A DNA stretch of 38,086 nucleotides from a bacterium (GTDB taxonomy: Bacteria > Vulcanimicrobiota > Xenobia > Xenobiales > Xenobiaceae), in assembly GCA_022839105.1 (NCBI GenBank), contig JALHDH010000015.1, positions 11,355-49,440 of the forward strand, in the 5' to 3' direction. Each line of letters starts with the position of its first letter. Within the stretch, counting starts at the first letter, position 1. The notes beneath the pieces were generated by a model. It did no database searches. It was given only the letters and a program-made list of their open reading frames with translations, and had not been told where the DNA came from. Below, in pieces: positions 25,004 through 33,767 of this stretch. A program made the translations under genes and the position numbers.

Positions 25004-26718
25004 AACAAGAGCAGGCGGTTGGTCGCCAGGCCCAGCAGCAGGAGCAGGACTCCCAATCCCAGGCAGACCTGGAAGAGCCCCGTCACCATCGTCTCGGTCT
25101 CGGAACGGGCCCGTCGGCGCAGGTCGCCGGCGGTCTGCGCCAGCACCTCGGGAAGCCGGCCCTCCTCCTCGCCTTGCCCGATCCGCTCGAGGATTTCCTC
25201 CGGGAAGAAATCGAGCGAACCCAGGACGTCCAGGACCGAAGCCCCCCAGCCCAGCTCGCCGGCGGAGCGCAGCAGGTGGGACTCGTAGTGCAGGCTTCCA
25301 GTGCAGCGCGCCGCCAGTTGGGCGGCCTGGGGCAAGGAGAGCCCCGAAGCCAGGAGCGAACCCAGGACCTCCAGGAAGCGGACCCCGACCTGGAGGCGCA
25401 AGGCGCGTCCGAAGGTGCTGGTCCGGGCCAGAAGGTCTTCCAGGCGCGAGCGCAGGGGGCGCCAGGAGTACAGGACCCGCACCGTCAGCCCCAGCGCCAC
25501 GAGCAGGCCCAGCGCGGCGGCCAGGCTCCCCAGGACGGCGAAGAGCCACTTCTGGAAGCCCTGTCGGGCGAGGAGCGGAAGCAGGGCCACCATGACCACG
25601 CCTCCGGACCAGAGCAGGGGCCAGCGGAGCTGGCGCTGCAGGTCCTGGCGAAGGGCCAGGGCCTCCTTCAGCGAATCCGCCAGGACCTGCAACTGGCTGT
25701 CCAGGGTTCCCGATTCCTCACCGGCCCGGACCATGCTGGTCTCATAGTTGCCGAAGGTCCCCGGGAATCGCGCCATCGAGTCGGCCAGGCCCTGCCCCGA
25801 GACGATTCCCTGGGCCAGGACGGGCGCCTGCCGAGGCAGGGTCTCTGCTCCGGCCTCCTCGACGGCGGCGGTGATCGAGGCTCCCTTCTCCAGGCGGGCC
25901 CGGAGGTTTTCCAGAAAGGCGATTCGGGCCGGGAGGGGCGACTCGAAGAGGAAGTCCCGGAGCCGGGAGGACCAGGGCGACGGGGCTGGAGCGCGAAGGG
26001 CCGCCGGCGCGGAGGTGGGCGTGGGGAGCTCGACCTCGGCAGCCCTCCAGCGCTCCTCCTCCTCGGCCATGATCTCCAGGGGGACCCAGCGCAGGAAGAC
26101 CTCGCCCCCCAGGACGATCAGGTCCCGGGGGCTCAGCGAGACCCCCTGGGGGATCGACTGGCCGTTGACGTGGGTGGTGGAGTTGACCGTCAGGCTTTGG
26201 AGGATCGGGACCCGACCCATCCACTGCAGGCTGGCGTGCAGTCGCGAGACGGCCGTGCTTTCCAGGGCGATGTCGCAGTGGGAGGCGCGGCCGATCAGGG
26301 TGCGCTTCCCGGTGACCTGGTAGCGGGCGGCCGGTCGGCCCTCGCCGAGCAGTTCCAGGATGCCCATCACCTTGTACTCTTCCGGGTGGGCGGCCTGGTC
26401 TTCGGGTTCGAGCCGCCGGAACTCGGCCAGGAGGCTTCCCAACTGGATCCGGGCGCCGGGGGTCAGGCGGGTCCGGCCACGGGTCGGCTCTCCGTCCACG
26501 CGGACCGGACTGGTGAAGGAACGGTTGGAAATCTCGAAGGTTCCGGCCTCCTCGCACCAGTCCAGGACGGCGTGGACTCGAGAGACCGAAGGGTCCTCGA
26601 ACTCCAGGGCATTCTCCAGTCCCGAACCCGGGCGGCCGAGGACGATCTGGGGGCCTTGCAGGGGAAGGACCTGCCCGGCATCCCGCCCCTCCAGGACGAC
26701 CAGCTCATGACCGCTCAT
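25000..26718 (-). CDS. Double-FHA type II secretion/type IV pilus platform protein (FHA-FHA-GspF/PilC)
   Basis: The 572-residue protein joins two phosphothreonine-recognition FHA domains to a GspF/PilC inner-membrane platform. FHA1 spans about 4-100 (LGR 27-29, SRVH 46-49) but lacks the usual NG-type loop. FHA2 spans about 130-212 and keeps the key residues: IGR 142-144, SRLH 158-161, NSTTHVNG 179-186. A Pro/Ala linker (about 230-250) leads to two T2SF repeats (about 265-365 and 446-545) with membrane helices near 368-384, 391-413 and 548-565. The second repeat has the typical ASGLSLPQAAQLAA and IGQGEEEGRLPEVL. Ordinary GspF/PilC has no FHA. It stands alone here; a cognate-looking motor ATPase lies at 34725-36530. 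The ATG is preceded by weak purine-rich sequence. Confidence 0.92.
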   Translation of the reverse strand: MSGHELVVLEGRDAGQVLPLQGPQIVLGRPGSGLENALEFEDPSVSRVHAVLDWCEEAGTFEISNRSFTSPVRVDGEPTRGRTRLTPGARIQLGSLLAEFRRLEPEDQAAHPEEYKVMGILELLGEGRPAARYQVTGKRTLIGRASHCDIALESTAVSRLHASLQWMGRVPILQSLTVNSTTHVNGQSIPQGVSLSPRDLIVLGGEVFLRWVPLEIMAEEEERWRAAEVELPTPTSAPAALRAPAPSPWSSRLRDFLFESPLPARIAFLENLRARLEKGASITAAVEEAGAETLPRQAPVLAQGIVSGQGLADSMARFPGTFGNYETSMVRAGEESGTLDSQLQVLADSLKEALALRQDLQRQLRWPLLWSGGVVMVALLPLLARQGFQKWLFAVLGSLAAALGLLVALGLTVRVLYSWRPLRSRLEDLLARTSTFGRALRLQVGVRFLEVLGSLLASGLSLPQAAQLAARCTGSLHYESHLLRSAGELGWGASVLDVLGSLDFFPEEILERIGQGEEEGRLPEVLAQTAGDLRRRARSETETMVTGLFQVCLGLGVLLLLLGLATNRLLLF

Positions 26719-26783
26719 GGTTCCGACTGGTTCGGCACCTCGCTCCGAGGCCCTTTCCGAGGGGAGCCGGACGGATTCTCAGG

Positions 26784-28277
26784 TCAGTGGCTGTCGACGA
26801 AGCCTGCCGGGGCCTCCTCGGCGACCGGTTCGTGGATGCGGCTGTGATGCATCCCGTAGACCAGGTAGATCCCCAGGCCCAGCAGCAGCCAGATTCCGAA
26901 TCGGACCCAGGTCACCCAGGGCATGGCCGCCATCAGGTAGCCGCAGGACAGGATTCCCAGGAGGGGGATCCAGGGGACCAGGGGCGTCCGGAAGGGGCGG
27001 GGAGCCTGGGGGCGGGTGTGGCGCAGGACGAGAACCCCGGCGCAGACCAGGAGGAAGGCGAAGAGGGTGCCGATATTGCACAGCTCGACCACGGCGTTGA
27101 TGTCCATGAACCCGGCGGCGACGGCCACCGCCACTCCGGTCATGATCGTGGTCACGTGGGGGGTCCGATACTTCGGGTGGACGCGGCTGAAGAACCGGGG
27201 GAGCAGGCCGTCCCGGGCCATCGAGAAGAAGATGCGGGGCTGCCCCATCTGGAAGACCAGCAGCACGGCGGTCATCGAGATCAGCGCGCCGAAGGCGATG
27301 ATTCCCGAGGCCCAGTGCAGGCCCAGCTTTTCGAAGGCCGTGGCCATCGGCTCGGCGGTGCCCAGCTCGGTGTAGGGGATCAGGCCGGTCAGCACGGCGG
27401 CGACCAGGACGTACAGGATCGTGCAGACCACCAGTGAGCCGATCATCCCGATGGGCAGGTTGCGCCCCGGGTTCTCGGTCTCCTCGGCCGCGGTGGACAC
27501 GGCGTCGAAGCCGATATAGGCGAAGAAGATCAGGGCCGCGCCGGCCTTGATCCCGGCCCAGCCGTTGGGGGCGAACGGGTGCCAGTTCGCCGGATCCACG
27601 TAGAAGGCGCCCAGGCCGATGACGAAGAGCACCACCAGCAGCTTGACGGCGACCATCGCGTTGTTGGCCTGGGCCGATTCGCGGATTCCCCGGACCAGCA
27701 ACCAGGTCAGGGCCGCCACGATCAGGATGGCCGACAGGTTGAAGACGATCGGGACTCCCATCAGGTGGGGGGCGTTCTGCATGACCTCCGCCGGAGCGGT
27801 CTGGGTGGCCGTGAGCAGCCAGTCCGGGATCGGGACTCCCAGCCCCCGGATCAGCGACCCGAAGTACCCCGACCAGGAGATGGCCACGGCCACGTTGCCC
27901 ACGGCATACTCCAGGATCAGATCCCAGCCGATGATCCAGGCCACCAGTTCGCCCAGCGTGGCGTAGGCGTAGGTGTAGGCGCTGCCCGCGATGGGGATCA
28001 TCGAGGCGAATTCGGCATAGCACAGGGCGCAGAAGGCGCAGGTGATGGCCACCAGGATATAGCACAGGATCACCGCGGGACCGGCCCCGAGGTGATTCTC
28101 GCCACCGGCCGCAGCCGTCCCGGTGGTGGCGAAGATGCCGGCTCCGATGATGGCCCCGATCCCCAGGGCGACCAGGTCCCGAGCCTTCAGGGAGCGTTTC
28201 AGGCCGTGGGTGGCGCTGTGGGCCGATTCTTCGGCGATCCGCTCCAGGGTCTTGGTTCGGAAGAACTTCTCGAGCAT
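26784..28277 (-). CDS. Amino-acid permease, APC superfamily (CAT/YfnA-like)
   Basis: The 497-residue integral membrane protein has about 12-14 helices and is likely a proton-coupled importer or exchanger of amino acids. Family motifs are clear: LVALGIGAIIGAGIFATTGTAAA in helix 1, ALCYAEFASMIPIAGSAYTYAYATLGEL in helix 3, FFAYIGFDAVSTAAEETENPGRNLPIGMIGSL in helix 6-7 and MARDGLLPRFFSRVHPKYRTP in the cytoplasmic loop. These match the bacterial members of the cationic-amino-acid-transporter branch; the substrate cannot be read from sequence. Starting at the ATG at 28277 leaves the usual polar N-terminus (LEKFFRTKTLERI). It diverges from the flippase-like gene across 123 bases that should hold both promoters. 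Confidence 0.93.
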   Translation of the reverse strand: MLEKFFRTKTLERIAEESAHSATHGLKRSLKARDLVALGIGAIIGAGIFATTGTAAAGGENHLGAGPAVILCYILVAITCAFCALCYAEFASMIPIAGSAYTYAYATLGELVAWIIGWDLILEYAVGNVAVAISWSGYFGSLIRGLGVPIPDWLLTATQTAPAEVMQNAPHLMGVPIVFNLSAILIVAALTWLLVRGIRESAQANNAMVAVKLLVVLFVIGLGAFYVDPANWHPFAPNGWAGIKAGAALIFFAYIGFDAVSTAAEETENPGRNLPIGMIGSLVVCTILYVLVAAVLTGLIPYTELGTAEPMATAFEKLGLHWASGIIAFGALISMTAVLLVFQMGQPRIFFSMARDGLLPRFFSRVHPKYRTPHVTTIMTGVAVAVAAGFMDINAVVELCNIGTLFAFLLVCAGVLVLRHTRPQAPRPFRTPLVPWIPLLGILSCGYLMAAMPWVTWVRFGIWLLLGLGIYLVYGMHHSRIHEPVAEEAPAGFVDSH

Positions 28278-28400
28278 GCGTTTGCTGGACCTCGACGGAA
28301 GGCTGGGGTCGTTCCTGGAGCCCGCGACTTCGGGGCCGGCCCCCCCAGCCCTGCGCGCAGGGCCAGGAAGCCCGGGAGGTGCAGGCGAAAGGCTCGATGG

Positions 28401-29417
28401 ATGCCTGCCACTCCCTCTGCGAGTCCCGTGAAATCCGGGCCGACCTTGAGTCCGGGGCGCTGCCTGCGCGCCCTGACCAGCCTGGTCCTCCTGGTCCTCC
28501 TGGCCCGGGCGGTGGACCCTGCCCGGATGGTTTCGCTCTTCCGGGACCTGCACCCGGCCTGGCTGGTCGCCTCGCTGGGGGCCGCCCTGCTCCAGGTCCC
28601 CCTGGCCAGCCTCCGGTTGGGCGTCCTGCTCGACTCGCGAGGCTGGCGGATCCTCCCGGCCGACCTCCTGAGGATGACCTTCGTGTCCACCTTCCTGGGC
28701 ACTTTCCTGCCCTCCGGCGTGGGAGGGGATCTGGTCCGCCTGGGGGCCCTGGCGGCCAGCCGGGTCCCGGCTCGGACGAGCCTGGCCGCCGTGACGGTCG
28801 ATCGGCTCTGTGGGGGCGTGGGGCTGGGCCTGGCGGCGGGGCTGGCCTCGCTTTCGGCCTGGCTGCGCCTGGGAAGCATGCAGGAACTGGCCTGGTCCGG
28901 GCTTCCGGTGCTGGCGCTCCTGGCCATGGCCGCGCTGGCCTGGAATCGCCGGGTCTGGAGGCTGGCCCTGGTCTTCTACCGTCGGATGCCCCGGATGCCC
29001 GGCCGGGACTTCCTGCGACGACTGCACCATCAGGTGGCGGCCTTCCGGCGCCAGCCCCGGGTCCTGCTCCGGGTCATCGGACTGGGCCTCCTGACCCAGT
29101 TGCTGCGGGTCCTCTCGCTCTGGGCCGGGGCCCGGGCGATGGGCCTTCCCCTGGATCTGCTTTCCTGTGCCGAGGCCGTCCTGCCCGCGACCCTGGTCTC
29201 CATGGTCCCCGTCTCGGTGGGAGGCTGGGGAGTGCGGGAGGGCCTGCTGGTCCTGCTCTTGCCTCTTCCGGCGGATGAGGCTCTGGGGGTGGCCCTGCTC
29301 AATCGTCTGGTCATGACCGCCTCCAATCTGCCCGGGGCCTGGTGGTTCGGAGGTCGGGGCCTGATCTTGGAGGTTCGGAAGGGTCCGTCGGAGGAACCGA
29401 GGAAACCCCAGGCATGA
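28401..29417 (+). CDS. UPF0104/LPG-synthase-TM-family flippase-like membrane protein
   Basis: The 338-residue protein has about eight helices and belongs to the lysylphosphatidylglycerol synthase TM region family (AglD/YbhN/MprF membrane half). Supporting motifs are TFLGTFLPSGVGGDLVRLG and PVSVGGWGVREGLLVLLL, the two conserved Gly-rich loops of the family. Members are thought to move or modify lipid-linked substrates; the exact role is unresolved. The ATG at 28401 has AAAGG eight bases upstream. Its stop overlaps the ATG of the GH3 glucosidase (ATGA), which suggests a shared role in envelope or glycan handling. Confidence 0.85.
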   Translation: MPATPSASPVKSGPTLSPGRCLRALTSLVLLVLLARAVDPARMVSLFRDLHPAWLVASLGAALLQVPLASLRLGVLLDSRGWRILPADLLRMTFVSTFLGTFLPSGVGGDLVRLGALAASRVPARTSLAAVTVDRLCGGVGLGLAAGLASLSAWLRLGSMQELAWSGLPVLALLAMAALAWNRRVWRLALVFYRRMPRMPGRDFLRRLHHQVAAFRRQPRVLLRVIGLGLLTQLLRVLSLWAGARAMGLPLDLLSCAEAVLPATLVSMVPVSVGGWGVREGLLVLLLPLPADEALGVALLNRLVMTASNLPGAWWFGGRGLILEVRKGPSEEPRKPQA

Positions 29418-31735
29418 AGATTCCCCGCCTCCTCCAGACCCTGCTGCTGGCCCTTCTGGCCCTTCCTGCCTGGGCTTCTCCTCCGGCCCGGATCGAGGCC
29501 AGGGTCGAGGCCCTGCTGGCCCGGATGACCCTGGAAGAGAAGCTGGGCCAGCTTCAGATGCTGGGAGGAGATGCCGCCGGCACCCATTCCGAGGACCTGG
29601 TCGTCGAGGCCCGGGCCGGGCGGCTGGGTTCGACCCTGAATGTCCGCGGAGCGGCCCGGGTGAACGCCCTGCAGAGGGTTGCCGTGCGCGAGTCCCGTCT
29701 GGGGATCCCGATCCTCTTCGCCTTCGACGTGATCCACGGACACCGGACGGTCTTCCCGATCCCGCTGGGGGAGGCGGCGGCCTGGGATCCCGAGGCCGCC
29801 CGCCAGGCCGCGGAGATCGCCGCCCGCGAGGCCTCCTCCACGGGCTTGAAGTGGACCTTTGCGCCGATGGTGGATATCGCCCGGGACGCCCGCTGGGGTC
29901 GGGTGGCCGAAGGGGCCGGGGAGGATCCGTTCCTGGGCTCGGCGCTGGCCCGGGCCCGGGTCCGGGGCTTCCAGGGCCAGGATCCGGCGCATCCCGAGCG
30001 CGTGCTGGCCTGCGCCAAGCACTGGGTGGCCTACGGGGCCGCCGAGGCCGGTCGGGATTATGCCGGAGCCGATCTCTCCGAGCGGACCCTCAGGGAGGTC
30101 CACTTCCCGCCCTTCCAGGCCGCCTTGCAGGCCGGGGCCGGCTCGGTGATGAGCGCCTTCAACGACCTCAACGGGATCCCCACCTCGGGCAACCACGACA
30201 CCCTGACCGGAATCCTGCGCCAGGAATGGGGCTTCGACGGCGTCGTGGTCAGCGACTATGAGTCGGTCCGCGAGCTCCTCTTCCATCGGCAGGCTGCGGA
30301 CGAGGCCGAAGCGGCCCGACTGGGCCTGGGGTCCGGCGTGGACATCGAGATGGTCAGCCGGCTCTACAACCGGCACCTGCCTGGAGAGATCGCCGCCGGG
30401 CGCTTTCCCGAGGCGCTCCTCGACGAGGCGGTCCGCAGGGTGCTGCGCACCAAGTTCCGCCTGGGCCTCTTCGAGAACCCCTACGTGGACGAATCCCGCG
30501 AGGCGAAGACCCTGCTGGCTCCGGCGCATCGCCAGGCGGCCCGGCGCCTGGCGGCCCGCTCCATGGTCTTGATCAAGAACCAGGGGGGCCTTCTCCCCCT
30601 GTCAGACGACCTCAAGACCCTGGCCGTCGTCGGTCCCCTGGCCGATGACCCCAAGGCGGTCCTGGGTTCGTGGTCCGGCGACGGCCGTCCCCAGGATGCC
30701 GTCTCCCTGCTCGAGGGAATCCGTTCGCGGGTGGGCTCGAAGGTGCGGGTCCTGCACGAGAAGGGGGTGGACCTGGGCGTTCCCGGCGCCACCGGGAACC
30801 TCCACTCCCGTCCCGCCGATTCCAGTCTGGCTGGAGGGACCAACGTGGTCGGGGCGGAGGGGATCGACCCGGTCCGTCTGGCCACGACGCCGGTCCCTCC
30901 CCAGGGCCTGGAGCGGGCCGTGGCCGCGGCGCGGCAGGCCGAGGTGACCCTGATCGTGGTGGGTGAGACCGCCGAGATGAGCGGCGAGGCCGCCTGCCGG
31001 ACCAGCCTGGATCTGCCCGGCCGGCAGATGGACCTGATCCGGGCCATCCACCAGACCGGGAGGCCCTATGCCGTGGTGCTGATGAACGGTCGCCCCCTGA
31101 GCCTCTCCTGGATCGCCGAGAACTCCCCGGCCATCCTGGAGACCTGGTTTGCCGGGACCGAGGCGGGGCACGCCATCGCCGATGTCCTCTTCGGCGAGGT
31201 GAATCCCGGGGGCAAGCTCCCGATCACCTTCCCCCGCACCGTCGGACAGTGCCCGATCTACTACGCGCACAAGTCCACCGGCCGTCCGCCCACGGCCGAG
31301 AAGTACACCTCGAAGTACCTCGACGTGGAGGTGACCCCGCTCTTCGCCTTCGGGCACGGGTTGAGCTACAGCCGCTTCGAGTTGTCCGACCTGGCCCTGG
31401 GGTCAGCCAGCCTGGCCCCGGATGGCAGCCAGACGGTCTCGGTCACGGTCCGCAACCTCGGGCCGCGGGCCGGGGACGAGGTGGTCCAGATCTACGTGCA
31501 GGACGTGGCCTCCAGCGTGACCCGGCCGGTCAAGGAGTTGCGCGGCTTCGAGAGGGTGACGCTGCGGCCCGGAGAGGAAAAGCGCCTGAACTTCACCCTG
31601 GGGCCCCGCGAACTGGGCTTCCTGGATCGGGACATGGAGTTCGTGGTGGAACCGGGCCTCTTCAAGGTCTGGGCCGCCACCAGCTCGGAGGGAGGGCTGG
31701 AGGCCCGCTTCGAGGTCGTGGCGCCCGGGCCCTGA
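29414..31735 (+). CDS. bglX: Secreted beta-glucosidase, glycoside hydrolase family 3 (BglX-like)
   Basis: The 773-residue enzyme is predicted to remove terminal beta-linked glucose (or similar sugars) from oligosaccharides in the periplasm or outside the cell. A signal peptide (about 1-21, ending AWA) is followed by the GH3 TIM barrel with RVLACAKHWVAYG (K202, H203) and the nucleophile Asp281 in GVVVSDYESV. The second domain contains the acid/base region ETAEMSGEAACRTSLDLPG. The C-terminus has a fibronectin-III-like domain (about 680-770: QTVSVTVRNLGPRAGDEVVQIYV). Length and layout match E. coli BglX. It overlaps the upstream flippase-like gene by four bases. Confidence 0.95.
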   Translation: MKIPRLLQTLLLALLALPAWASPPARIEARVEALLARMTLEEKLGQLQMLGGDAAGTHSEDLVVEARAGRLGSTLNVRGAARVNALQRVAVRESRLGIPILFAFDVIHGHRTVFPIPLGEAAAWDPEAARQAAEIAAREASSTGLKWTFAPMVDIARDARWGRVAEGAGEDPFLGSALARARVRGFQGQDPAHPERVLACAKHWVAYGAAEAGRDYAGADLSERTLREVHFPPFQAALQAGAGSVMSAFNDLNGIPTSGNHDTLTGILRQEWGFDGVVVSDYESVRELLFHRQAADEAEAARLGLGSGVDIEMVSRLYNRHLPGEIAAGRFPEALLDEAVRRVLRTKFRLGLFENPYVDESREAKTLLAPAHRQAARRLAARSMVLIKNQGGLLPLSDDLKTLAVVGPLADDPKAVLGSWSGDGRPQDAVSLLEGIRSRVGSKVRVLHEKGVDLGVPGATGNLHSRPADSSLAGGTNVVGAEGIDPVRLATTPVPPQGLERAVAAARQAEVTLIVVGETAEMSGEAACRTSLDLPGRQMDLIRAIHQTGRPYAVVLMNGRPLSLSWIAENSPAILETWFAGTEAGHAIADVLFGEVNPGGKLPITFPRTVGQCPIYYAHKSTGRPPTAEKYTSKYLDVEVTPLFAFGHGLSYSRFELSDLALGSASLAPDGSQTVSVTVRNLGPRAGDEVVQIYVQDVASSVTRPVKELRGFERVTLRPGEEKRLNFTLGPRELGFLDRDMEFVVEPGLFKVWAATSSEGGLEARFEVVAPGP

Positions 31736-31754
31736 ACCCCCGGGTCAGGGCCCG
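31726..31754. terminator. Convergent hairpin after the GH3 gene
   Basis: CGGGCCCTGA (31726-31735, including the GH3 stop) pairs perfectly with TCAGGGCCCG (31745-31754), with further C/G pairing inside. A TTT follows and a second small hairpin, GCCCG-TTT-CGGGC (31750-31762), runs up to the stop of the minus-strand gene. Confidence 0.7.
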
Positions 31755-31762
31755 TTTCGGGC

Positions 31763-32917
31763 TCAGGCCTCCGGGCGCTCCAGGAGGACGATGCCCAGGG
31801 AGTAGCCGGTTCCGAAGCCCACCATCAGGAGGCGCCGGGCCGAGTCCAGGCCGGCCTCGATCTGCTGATCGAGCAGGATCGGCACCGAACCGCTGGTGGT
31901 GTTCCCGTAACGGTCGATATTGCAGCGCATCGCGCCGGGCGGGATGCGCAGCCTCCTGGCGATGGCCTCCAGCATCCGCATGTTGGCCTGATGGAAGAGC
32001 CAGCAGTCCACGTCCTCGGGGGCCAGTCCTTCGGCTTCGAGGTGCGCCAGGACCCGTTCCGGGACCAGGTTCACCATGTCCTTGTAGACGGCCCGGCCCT
32101 GCATCAGGACCCGGTCGCGGTTGAACTCGTCCAGGAAGAGGTCGGGCTTTCCCTCGCGAGCGGTGAAGCGCCAGACCGGCCCGGGGGCCTCGGGGGTGGG
32201 TCGGATCTCGATGGCCTCGCCGCGGCTGCCCATGGTGAAGGTCTCGGTCGAGCGGATCCTCCAGGAGGGCGCCCGGCAATCCGAGGGGAGGCGCTCCAGG
32301 AGAACGGCTCCGGCCCCATCCCCGAAGATCGTGCAGGTGCCCCGATCCGAGGCGTCGATCACGCGGGTCATCGCATCCGAACCGACCACCAGGGCCTTGG
32401 AACCCGTCGGGTAGCTTCCCAGCATGCGGGCCGCGGTCTCCAGGGCCACCACGAAGCCGCTGCAGCCCACGCACAGATCCAACCCCTGGATGTGGTTGGA
32501 AAGGCCCAGCTCGGACTGCAGGGTGGAGGCCATGCTGGGAACCACCCGGTCGGTGGTGACGGTGGAGACGATCACGATGCGGATCGAGTCCAGGTCTTCG
32601 CGGCCCGCCAGGACCCTGCGCCCGGCGGCGACGGCCATGTCCCGGGCGCTGAGATCGAAGTCCAGGATCTGCCGGGACAGGATTCCCACCCGTTCCTCGG
32701 GGAAGGAGGGCGAGCTCAGCTCGATGTGCCGGGGCTCCGGGTCCTGGGCCAGGCGGGCCTGCAACAAGGCCATCAGGTCGCTCAGCTCGGCGTTGGACAT
32801 GGCCGCGCCGGGAAGATCCTCTCCGGGAATGGCGCGGGCCGTGCCGCAGACGGCGATATCCATCAGGCGCGGGGTCCGCTCCTGCGCTTCGGGGTTCAAC
32901 TGGTGCAGAGTGGTCAT
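31763..32917 (-). CDS. Beta-ketoacyl-ACP synthase III-like thiolase-fold enzyme (FabH family)
   Basis: The predicted 384-residue enzyme carries the KAS III triad: Cys152 in LDLCVGCSGFVVALE, His309 in WLFHQANMRM and Asn339 in IDRYGNTTSGSVP. The C-terminal GFGTGYSLGIVLL also fits. It is about 65 residues longer than housekeeping FabH. Extra sequence lies at the N-terminus (about 1-95) and between about 228 and 285. The enlarged region near the substrate tunnel suggests an unusual acyl substrate, perhaps a long-chain or specialised-lipid ketoacyl condensation, rather than acetyl-CoA priming. The start at ATG 32917 lacks a Shine-Dalgarno sequence; an internal ATG (residue 19) is possible. It is 76 bases downstream of an ABC-2 exporter. 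Confidence 0.88.
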   Translation of the reverse strand: MTTLHQLNPEAQERTPRLMDIAVCGTARAIPGEDLPGAAMSNAELSDLMALLQARLAQDPEPRHIELSSPSFPEERVGILSRQILDFDLSARDMAVAAGRRVLAGREDLDSIRIVIVSTVTTDRVVPSMASTLQSELGLSNHIQGLDLCVGCSGFVVALETAARMLGSYPTGSKALVVGSDAMTRVIDASDRGTCTIFGDGAGAVLLERLPSDCRAPSWRIRSTETFTMGSRGEAIEIRPTPEAPGPVWRFTAREGKPDLFLDEFNRDRVLMQGRAVYKDMVNLVPERVLAHLEAEGLAPEDVDCWLFHQANMRMLEAIARRLRIPPGAMRCNIDRYGNTTSGSVPILLDQQIEAGLDSARRLLMVGFGTGYSLGIVLLERPEA

Positions 32918-32993
32918 GGCAGCGGTTGTTATGGGTTGGCCGGGAAAGTCCTCCAGGAGGGCCCGGATCGGGAGGCGGAGCCGCGAACTCCGC

Positions 32994-33767
32994 TCAGGTC
33001 CGCAGGCCGACCCCTCGGGCCAGCATTCCCAGGTTCAGCGCCACCAGGCCTGCGGCCAGGCCGATCAGGGTGGCCAGGCCGATCCAGGTGGGGATGTCCG
33101 AGGCGCCCAGGAAACCGAAGCGGAAGCCGTTGACCATGTAGAGGATGGGGTTGAGCCGGGACAGGCCGCGCCAGAAGGGCGGCAGCAGGCTGATCGAATA
33201 GAAGACGCCCCCGAAGTAGGTCAAGGGGGTCAGGATGAAGGTCGGGACGATCGAGATATCGTCGAAGCGGCGGGCGATCAGCGCGTTGCTGAAGCCGGCC
33301 AGGGCGAAGACCAGGGAGGTCAGGACCAGGAAGGCCAGGACGATGGGCAGGTTGTGGAAGCGGACCGGGTGGAAGGCCAGCGAGACCAGCAAGACCAGGA
33401 AGCCCACCAGGATTCCCCGCAGCATCCCGCCGCCGACGTAGCCGGCCACCATGATCCAGTCGGGGAGGGGGGCCACCTGCAACTCCTCGACGCTGCGCTG
33501 GAAGCGGGCGTTGAAGAACGAGGAGGCCACGTTCGAGAAGGAGTTCGTGATGACCGACATCATCACCAGGCCGGGCACGATGAACTCGATGTAGCTGAAT
33601 CCGTCGATCCGCTGGATCCGCGAGCCCAGAAGGCTTCCGAAGACCACGAAATAGATGCTCATGGTGATCACCGGGGGCAGAAGGGTCTGCATCCAGATCC
33701 TCAGGAAGCGCCCGACCTCCCGGTGCAGGAGGGTGGCCAGGGCGATCCACAGGCCGTGGGCGTTCAA
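32994..33767 (-). CDS. ABC-2 type exporter permease (YadH-like)
   Basis: The 257-residue protein has about six transmembrane helices of the ABC2_membrane family. Typical features are IVPGLVMMSVITNSFSNVASSFFNARFQRSVEELQVAPLPDW and FILTPLTYFGGVFYSISLLPPFWRGLSRLNPILYMVNGFRFGFLG. The TTG start at 33767 overlaps the stop of the ATPase gene (TTGA) and has GAGG six bases upstream. It pairs with the ATPase immediately upstream to form an exporter of unknown substrate; YadGH-like systems are poorly characterised. Confidence 0.92.
   Translation of the reverse strand: MNAHGLWIALATLLHREVGRFLRIWMQTLLPPVITMSIYFVVFGSLLGSRIQRIDGFSYIEFIVPGLVMMSVITNSFSNVASSFFNARFQRSVEELQVAPLPDWIMVAGYVGGGMLRGILVGFLVLLVSLAFHPVRFHNLPIVLAFLVLTSLVFALAGFSNALIARRFDDISIVPTFILTPLTYFGGVFYSISLLPPFWRGLSRLNPILYMVNGFRFGFLGASDIPTWIGLATLIGLAAGLVALNLGMLARGVGLRT

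Noticed and set aside
26719..26783. Search for a promoter between the FHA-T2SF gene and the permease
   Set aside because: Only 65 bases with no recognisable -10 or -35 boxes; nothing supportable.
32918..32993. CATAAC on the minus strand as a -10 box for the KAS III-like gene
   Set aside because: Only 4 of 6 matches and no plausible -35 box at the right distance.
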